Shown: positions 31,866-36,656 of the stretch, piece by piece
Numbering within the stretch: the stretch's first letter is position 1
Layout of the letters: each line of letters begins with the position of its first letter
NCBI GenBank assembly: GCA_900552725.1
Contig: USAT01000006.1
Location: 1-36,656 of the forward strand
Source: an uncultured Eubacteriales bacterium
Lineage (GTDB): Bacteria > Bacillota > Clostridia > Oscillospirales > Oscillospiraceae
Direction of reading: 5' to 3'
Length of the DNA stretch: 36,656 nucleotides
The notes under the pieces: model-generated
The model's input: the letters and a program-made list of their open reading frames with translations, nothing else
What the model was told of the DNA's origin: nothing
Database searches by the model: none
Position numbers and translations under genes: made by a program

Positions 31866-34376
31866 TTACTTGGCGGGCTTCACGATCAGGTTGATGAGCT
31901 TGTTCTTCACCAGGATGGTCTTGACGACGGCCATGCCCTCGGTGGCCTTCTGCACCTTCTCCACGGCCTTGACAGCCTCCATGACGGCGGCCTCGTCGCT
32001 GTCCACGGGGACATTGACGGTGCCCTTCAGCTTGCCGTTGACCTGCACGGCCATCTCCACGTTGGCGTCGATGGTCTTGGCCTCGTCATAGGTGGGCCAA
32101 TCCATCTGCATGGCCATCTTGCCGCTCTTGGCGGCAAAGCCGGTCAACTCCCACATCTCCTCCACCATGTGGGGGGCGAAGGGGGACAGCATCAGCATCA
32201 GCATGGACAGGTCGCCCTTGGTGAGACCGTTGGCATAGAAGGCGTTGACCAGCGCCATCAGAGCGGCGATGGCGGTGTTCATCTTCAGCTCGTCGATATC
32301 ACTGGTGACCTTCTTGATGGTCTTGTGGATGATGGACTCGTTCTTGGCGGAGATCTGGTCGTTATCCTCGGCCATGTCCATCAGGTTCCAGCAGCGATCC
32401 AGGAACTTCTTGCAGCCGCGGACGGCGTTGGTGGACCAGGTGGCGGTCTTTTCAAAGTCGCCGATGAACATGATATACAGACGCAGGGTGTCGGCGCCGA
32501 ACTCCTTCACCACGTCGTCGGGGTTCACCACGTTGCCCAGGGACTTGGACATCTTCACAGAGGGACGCAGGGCCAGATTGCCGTGCAGGCGGATCAGCTC
32601 CTCCTTCTCGGCCTCGGTCTTGGCGTTGCCCACATAGTAGGGGTTCTCGCCCAGGATCATGCCGTGGCTGGTGCGCTTGGCGTAGGGCTCTTTGGTGTGG
32701 ACCACGCCGATGTCGTACAGGAACTTATGCCAGAAACGGGAATACAGCAGGTGCAGGGTGGTATGCTCCATGCCGCCGTTGTACCAATCCACGGGGCCCC
32801 AGTACTCCTCGGCCTCCTTGGACACCAGCTCGTTCTTGTTGTCGGGATCCATATACCGCAGGAAGTACCAGCTGGAGCCGGCCCAGTTGGGCATGGTATC
32901 GGTCTCGCGCTTGGCAGGGCCGCCGCAGCAGGGGCAGGTGGTGTTGACCCAGTCGGTCATGCGGGCCAGGGGACTCTCGCCGTCGTCGGTGGGCTCATAG
33001 GCCTCCACCTCCGGCAGCACCAGCGGCAGCTGATCCTCCGGCAGCGGCACCCAGCCGCACTTCTCGCAGTTGACCAGGGGGATAGGCTCGCCCCAATAGC
33101 GCTGGCGGGAGAACACCCAGTCGCGGAGCTTGTAGTTGACCTTCTCCTTGCCGAAGCCCTGCTCCACCACATACTTCTTCATAGCGGGGATGGCCTCGCG
33201 GACGGTCATGCCGTTCAGGAAGCCGGAGTTCACCATGACGGCGCTGTCGTCCTTGGCCACGAAGGCCTCCTTGGTGACGTCGCCGCCGGAGACCACCTCG
33301 ATGATGGGCAGGCCAAACTTGGTGGCGAACTCCCAGTCGCGCTGGTCGTGGCCGGGCACGCCCATGACGATACCGGTGCCGTAGCCCATCAGGACGTAGT
33401 CGGAGACGAACATGGGCAGGGGCTTATGGGTGACGGGGTTGATGACCTCCACGCCCTCCAGGCGGACGCCGGTCTTGTCCTTGTTCAGCTCACCGCGCTC
33501 AAAGTCGGACTTGCGGGCGGCCTCGGCCTGATAGGCCTCCACCTCGGCCCGGTTGGCAATCTGGGGCAGCCACTTCTTCAGGGTGGGATGCTCGGGAGAG
33601 ATGACCATATAGGTGGTGCCGAACAGGGTGTCGGCACGGGTGGTGTACACGGTGACATCCTCGCCCATGTTGGTCTTGAAGGTGATGTCCGCGCCGGTGG
33701 AGCGACCGATCCAGTTCTTCTGCTGGGTCTTGACACGCTCGATATAGTCCAGATCGTCCAGATCGTCGATCAGGCGCTGGGCATACTTGGTGATGCGCAG
33801 CATCCACTGGCTCTTTTCCTTCTGCACCACCTCGCCGCCGCAGCGCTCGCACACGCCGTTGACGACCTCCTCGTTGGCCAGCACCACCTTGCAGCTGGTG
33901 CACCAGTTGACGGCCATGGTGGCCTTATAGGCCATGTCGTGCTTGAACAGCTGCAGGAAGATCCACTGGGTCCACTTGTAGTACTCGGGGTCAGAGGTGT
34001 TGACGCAGCGATCCCAGTCAAAGCCGTAGCCCAGCATCTTCAGCTGGCGGGTGAAGTTGGCGATGTTGTCGTGGGTGACGATGGCGGGATGGATGTGGTT
34101 CTTGATGGCGAAGTTCTCGGTGGGCAGGCCGAAGGCGTCGTAGCCGATGGGGAACAGAACATTATAGCCCTCCATGCGCTTTTTACGGGTCACGATGTCG
34201 ATGGCCGTAAAGGGACGGGGATGGCCCACATGCAGGCCCTGTGCGGAGGGATAGGGAAACTCGATCAGGCCGTAAAACTTCTTCCGGGTCTTGTCGCCGG
34301 TGACGGCGCGGTAGGGCTTGGTCTTTTCCCAGTTTTCCTGCCATTTCTTTTCAATGGCCGCAAAATCGTAATTCAT
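31866..34376 (-). CDS. leuS: Leucyl-tRNA synthetase
   Basis: 836 aa, normal length for a bacterial class I LeuRS, which charges tRNA-Leu in the cytoplasm. Seen: the HIGH-type site FPYPSAQGLHVGH near residue 45, AFGLPTENFAIK near 80, a zinc-finger-like CTSCKV...CERCGG near 160, the CP1 editing region with TRADTLFGTTY near 240, a second Cys set (CEKCGW...CPCCGG near 430-470), WAGSSWYFLRYMDP near 490, and KMSKSLGNVVNPDD near 610. ATG 34376 follows AAAGGAG; the longer frame to 34415 has no ribosome binding site. It is controlled by the T-box leader upstream. Confidence 0.97.
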   Translation of the reverse strand: MNYDFAAIEKKWQENWEKTKPYRAVTGDKTRKKFYGLIEFPYPSAQGLHVGHPRPFTAIDIVTRKKRMEGYNVLFPIGYDAFGLPTENFAIKNHIHPAIVTHDNIANFTRQLKMLGYGFDWDRCVNTSDPEYYKWTQWIFLQLFKHDMAYKATMAVNWCTSCKVVLANEEVVNGVCERCGGEVVQKEKSQWMLRITKYAQRLIDDLDDLDYIERVKTQQKNWIGRSTGADITFKTNMGEDVTVYTTRADTLFGTTYMVISPEHPTLKKWLPQIANRAEVEAYQAEAARKSDFERGELNKDKTGVRLEGVEVINPVTHKPLPMFVSDYVLMGYGTGIVMGVPGHDQRDWEFATKFGLPIIEVVSGGDVTKEAFVAKDDSAVMVNSGFLNGMTVREAIPAMKKYVVEQGFGKEKVNYKLRDWVFSRQRYWGEPIPLVNCEKCGWVPLPEDQLPLVLPEVEAYEPTDDGESPLARMTDWVNTTCPCCGGPAKRETDTMPNWAGSSWYFLRYMDPDNKNELVSKEAEEYWGPVDWYNGGMEHTTLHLLYSRFWHKFLYDIGVVHTKEPYAKRTSHGMILGENPYYVGNAKTEAEKEELIRLHGNLALRPSVKMSKSLGNVVNPDDVVKEFGADTLRLYIMFIGDFEKTATWSTNAVRGCKKFLDRCWNLMDMAEDNDQISAKNESIIHKTIKKVTSDIDELKMNTAIAALMALVNAFYANGLTKGDLSMLMLMLSPFAPHMVEEMWELTGFAAKSGKMAMQMDWPTYDEAKTIDANVEMAVQVNGKLKGTVNVPVDSDEAAVMEAVKAVEKVQKATEGMAVVKTILVKNKLINLIVKPAK

Positions 34377-34417
34377 GCTTCTTCTCCTTTGTATGATCAA
34401 ATAGTATTGTTGCACAT

Positions 34418-34695
34418 AAAAAGTCCCTGACTTCCGAAGAAGTCAGGGACGTGAAAACGTGTTACCACCCTGATTCCGCCGCCGGTCGCCCGGTCGGCGC
34501 TCAGTCCCCCTCTCATCACAAGGGGCAGCGCCTGTAACGGGGCGCGTGGCCGTTCCGCCCTGTTCAGGCGGAAAGCTCCGGGGCCAGTATCACGCAGCGC
34601 CTCCACCGGCTCGCACCAGACCGCCGGCTCTCTTGCGTCAGGCATTCCTGCGCTTTTTTCCCATCATCGCTTCTGTTTCTTTTTGCAGAACATTG
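34418..34695 (-). promoter_or_regulatory. T-box leader (tRNA-Leu riboswitch) of leuS
   Basis: On the minus strand: stem I with AGAGAGCCGG and GGTGCGAGCCGG (the AG-bulge/apical motifs), an upper stem acgca/tgcgt, and then GATACTGG in the specifier loop, where CTG (34587-34585) is the likely Leu codon. The T-box AGGGTGGTAACACG lies at 34471-34458, followed by a terminator with an 11-bp stem (34450-34440 with 34433-34423) and T5 (34422-34418). Uncharged tRNA-Leu should favour the antiterminator. The specifier assignment is less sure than the rest. Confidence 0.92.
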
Positions 34696-34700
34696 GTCAC

Positions 34701-34729
34701 ATTGTACCCACTTTGCCGCCGTTTGTCAA
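34701..34729 (-). promoter_or_regulatory. Promoter of leuS
   Basis: On the minus strand: TTGACA (34729-34724), 17-bp spacer, TACAAT (34706-34701). Confidence 0.9.
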
Positions 34730-34738
34730 GGGATTTTC

Positions 34739-34766
34739 ACCTTATGCCAGCCATTTTCATACAATA
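34739..34766 (+). promoter_or_regulatory. Candidate sporulation-sigma promoter
   Basis: CATACAATA at 34758-34766 matches the -10 of mother-cell sigma factors (sigma-K CATANNNTA; sigma-E CATACANT). An AC at 34739-34740 is 17 bp upstream, as in sigma-K promoters; no good sigma-E -35 is seen. A weak sigma-A reading (TTCACC, 18 bp, TACAAT) overlaps it. A hairpin cggcggag/ctccgccg (34783-34802) follows in the leader. Confidence 0.45.
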
Positions 34767-34820
34767 TAACACATTCATTCCGCGGCGGAGGGCTCTCCGC
34801 CGTTCACAGGAGGTCTTTCC

Positions 34821-35207
34821 ATGGCGACACAGGAATTTTCCCTGCAGCAGCTGCAGCCCTTTCTGGAGGGCAATCCGGGGCGCGGCACCCTGCGGGTGCA
34901 GGTATCCACGGCCCGGGGCGCCTTCCCGGTAAACCGGGCGGTGGTGGAGGTGGCCGTGATGCTGGGCGGCGCGCGGGTGCTGCTGTACCGCAAGCGCACC
35001 GACAGCAGCGGCATCGCCGACGGCTTCACGCTGCCCGCCAAGCCCTTTTACGAGTCCCAGAACCCAGGCACCGCCGGAGACAGCGTGGCCAGCTATGTGG
35101 TGTCGGTGAGCCATCCCAGCTACGAGGCCGTCACCGATCTGCCCGCCGGGGTGTTCATCGGCACGAAAACCATCCTGCCGGTGGCGCTGACCCCGGTCAC
35201 ACAGTGA
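34821..35207 (+). CDS. Small conserved protein, carboxypeptidase-regulatory-like fold
   Basis: 128 aa, no signal peptide or membrane segment. Residues 20-115 look like a beta-sandwich: GTLRVQVSTARGAFPVNRAV, then VLLYRKRTDSSGIADGFTLP, and SYVVSVSHPSYEAVTDLPAG, the pattern of carboxypeptidase-regulatory-like (CarboxypepD_reg/transthyretin-like) domains. I know no function. CAGGAGGT precedes ATG 34821. It lies 13 bp before a SpoIID-like peptidoglycan-binding gene and probably shares its transcript, so a role in the spore envelope is possible (inference). Confidence 0.8.
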   Translation: MATQEFSLQQLQPFLEGNPGRGTLRVQVSTARGAFPVNRAVVEVAVMLGGARVLLYRKRTDSSGIADGFTLPAKPFYESQNPGTAGDSVASYVVSVSHPSYEAVTDLPAGVFIGTKTILPVALTPVTQ

Positions 35208-35220
35208 GGAGGTCCGGCCC

Positions 35221-36564
35221 ATGCCTGTCTATCCGGTGGTCCCCACCTCCATCACCGTCCATCTGGGCCTGCCCGACAGCAGCGCCCCCAATGTAACGGT
35301 GCCCTTCACCAGCTACATCAAGAATGTGGCCTCTCACGAGCTGTACCCCACCTGGCCGGAGGCGGCGCTGCGGGCCAACATCATGGCCCAGATCTCCTTC
35401 GCCCTGAACCGGGTGTATACGGAGTTCTACCGCAGCCAGGGCTACGATTTCGACATCACCAGCACCACCCAGCGGGATCAGGCCTACGTCTCCGGCGGCA
35501 ATGTGTTCGAGAACATCAGCCAGATCGTGGACGACATCTTCAACAACTACATCGTGCGGCAGGGCAGCGTGGAGCCGCTGTTCGCCGCCTTCTGTGACGG
35601 GGTGCGCACCCTGTGCAGCGGCCTGAGCCAATGGGGCAGCGTGGATCTGGCGGAGGCCGGGTACATCCCCTATGAGATCCTGCAGTACTACTACGGCGAC
35701 GACATCAACATCGTGTTTGACGCGCCGGTGGCCGACAACATCCCCTCCTATCCCGGCCGCCCGCTGGAGCGGGGCTCCTACGGCCAGAGCGTCCGCACCA
35801 TCCAGCAGCAGCTCAACCGCATCCACGAGAACTACCCCGGCATCCCGGTGATCTCCCCGGTGTCCAACGCCTTTGACCGGAACACGGAGGACGCGGTGCG
35901 GGAGTTCCAGCGGGTGTTCAACCTGGACGCCGACGGCATCGTGGGCAAGGCCACCTGGTACAAGATCAAGGAGGTCTGGACGGGGGTGAAGCAGCTCAGT
36001 GAGCTGGCCAGCGAGGGGCTGACCCTGACGGAGGTGCAGCCCGCCTTTCCGGAGGTGCTGCGCTACGGCGACCAGGGCGTGGCCGTCACCACCGTGCAGT
36101 ACTATCTGGCGTTTCTGGGCTACTTCCTGCCGGAGCTGCCACAGCTCGCAATGACCGGTGTGTTCGACGACGATACCCGTGACGCGGTGTACACCTTCCA
36201 GAACGCCTACGGCCTTCCCGTGGACGGCGTGGTGGGCCGTGACACCTGGAATAAGCTGCTGAGCGTATACGACCAGCTGCTCCGCGACCTGCCCCAGGAC
36301 TATCAGAACTATATCGAGCAGGTCTATCCCGGCCGGTTTCTGGTGCTGGGGGACGAGGGCCGGGCAGTGCGGCAGCTTCAGGAGAATATCCGCAAGATCG
36401 CGGCGCAGGACCCCGCCGTCCCCACAGTGGAGGCCGACGGCGTGTTCGGCCCGGCCACCCAGCGGGCCGTGCTGGCCCTGCAGCGGCAGCTGGGCATCGA
36501 CCAGAGCGGCGCGGTGGGGCCGGTGCTGTGGACGCGGGCGGCGGAGCTGGCCAGCGGGCTATAA
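35221..36564 (+). CDS. SpoIID-like protein with three peptidoglycan-binding domains
   Basis: 447 aa, no signal peptide. The N-terminal part (about residues 10-150) contains YIKNVASHELYPTWPEAALR, resembling SpoIID/LytB glycan-strand lytic domains in which the Glu after (A)S is catalytic; that Glu is present. Three PG_binding_1 repeats follow: ERGSYGQSVRTIQQQLNRIH to DADGIVGKATWYKI (about 180-255), RYGDQGVAVTTVQYYLAFLG to PVDGVVGRDTWNKL (about 280-355), and LGDEGRAVRQLQENIRKIA to GAVGPVLWTRAA (about 375-445). The role is probably cell-wall or cortex remodelling in the mother cell, supported by the candidate sporulation promoter. GAGGAGG precedes ATG 35221. The SpoIID match is by eye and needs a profile search. 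Confidence 0.85.
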   Translation: MPVYPVVPTSITVHLGLPDSSAPNVTVPFTSYIKNVASHELYPTWPEAALRANIMAQISFALNRVYTEFYRSQGYDFDITSTTQRDQAYVSGGNVFENISQIVDDIFNNYIVRQGSVEPLFAAFCDGVRTLCSGLSQWGSVDLAEAGYIPYEILQYYYGDDINIVFDAPVADNIPSYPGRPLERGSYGQSVRTIQQQLNRIHENYPGIPVISPVSNAFDRNTEDAVREFQRVFNLDADGIVGKATWYKIKEVWTGVKQLSELASEGLTLTEVQPAFPEVLRYGDQGVAVTTVQYYLAFLGYFLPELPQLAMTGVFDDDTRDAVYTFQNAYGLPVDGVVGRDTWNKLLSVYDQLLRDLPQDYQNYIEQVYPGRFLVLGDEGRAVRQLQENIRKIAAQDPAVPTVEADGVFGPATQRAVLALQRQLGIDQSGAVGPVLWTRAAELASGL

Positions 36565-36603
36565 AAAAGGAAGTCGAAAGCGTTGGCTTTCGACTTCCTT
36601 TTC
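36565..36603 (+). terminator. Intrinsic terminator of the last operon
   Basis: A 15-bp stem (36567-36581 with 36586-36600), GTTG loop, A-run before and short T-run after. In the remaining bases to 36656 I see no gene. Confidence 0.9.
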
Positions 36604-36656
36604 AGTCTGTCAAAAAACTATGCAAACGCCCCTGCTTCTGCTATTATAGAGGAAAC

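Noticed and set aside
31782..34430. Long plus-strand frame opposite leuS
   Set aside because: Antisense shadow of an unmistakable leucyl-tRNA synthetase; composition is repetitive and no motif is seen.
34418..34695. Unknown riboswitch before leuS
   Set aside because: The AGGGTGG T-box, stem I motifs and terminator explain it as an ordinary T-box leader.

Overview
The window is a GC-rich (by eye about 60%) chromosomal segment of an anaerobic, spore-forming member of Clostridia, most like an Oscillospiraceae gut bacterium (Flavonifractor/Intestinimonas-type). This rests on Firmicutes signals (a T-box in front of leuS, AGGAGG ribosome binding sites, an AbrB-type regulator, sporulation-type genes) combined with GC-rich codon use, several iron-sulfur proteins and an anaerobic purine-degradation gene set. 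The genus is inference.

Layout. 78-7975 (+): carbamate kinase, a BMP-type lipoprotein, its ABC ATPase and two permeases, and an 8-oxoguanine-deaminase-like amidohydrolase. This looks like uptake and breakdown of purines, with carbamate kinase harvesting ATP at the end. 8128-14699: housekeeping and poorly known genes (a TIM-barrel protein, a macrodomain protein, a DUF362 ferredoxin-like protein, an RluA-type pseudouridine synthase, an AbrB/ABC-2 transporter operon and a 2x[4Fe-4S] protein). 15088-24233 (+): a ten-gene Mrp/Mbh-like cation/proton antiporter operon with four NuoL/M/N-like subunits, preceded by a promoter and a compact structured leader. 24452-29273 (-): ssnA, a REP-associated tyrosine transposase (RAYT) and ygfK, the second purine block, behind a leader that carries an intrinsic terminator. 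29597-36564: an SGNH hydrolase, a membrane-anchored XRE regulator, rpsU, leuS with its T-box, and a two-gene unit with a SpoIID-like/peptidoglycan-binding protein.

Two non-coding patterns stand out. First, GTAG-headed REP-like palindromes lie in two convergent intergenic regions, and near-identical units are embedded in frame inside the RAYT gene, so the window seems to hold a transposase together with its own palindromes. Second, two copies of a roughly 160-180 bp element (9477-9660 and 24236-24395) sit directly after stop codons and fold into the same multi-stem structure with repeated compensatory base changes. I cannot assign this element to a known family. Other regulatory candidates are the ssnA leader, the antiporter leader, an AbrB-operon palindrome, a 21-bp periodic repeat, and a sporulation-sigma-like promoter.
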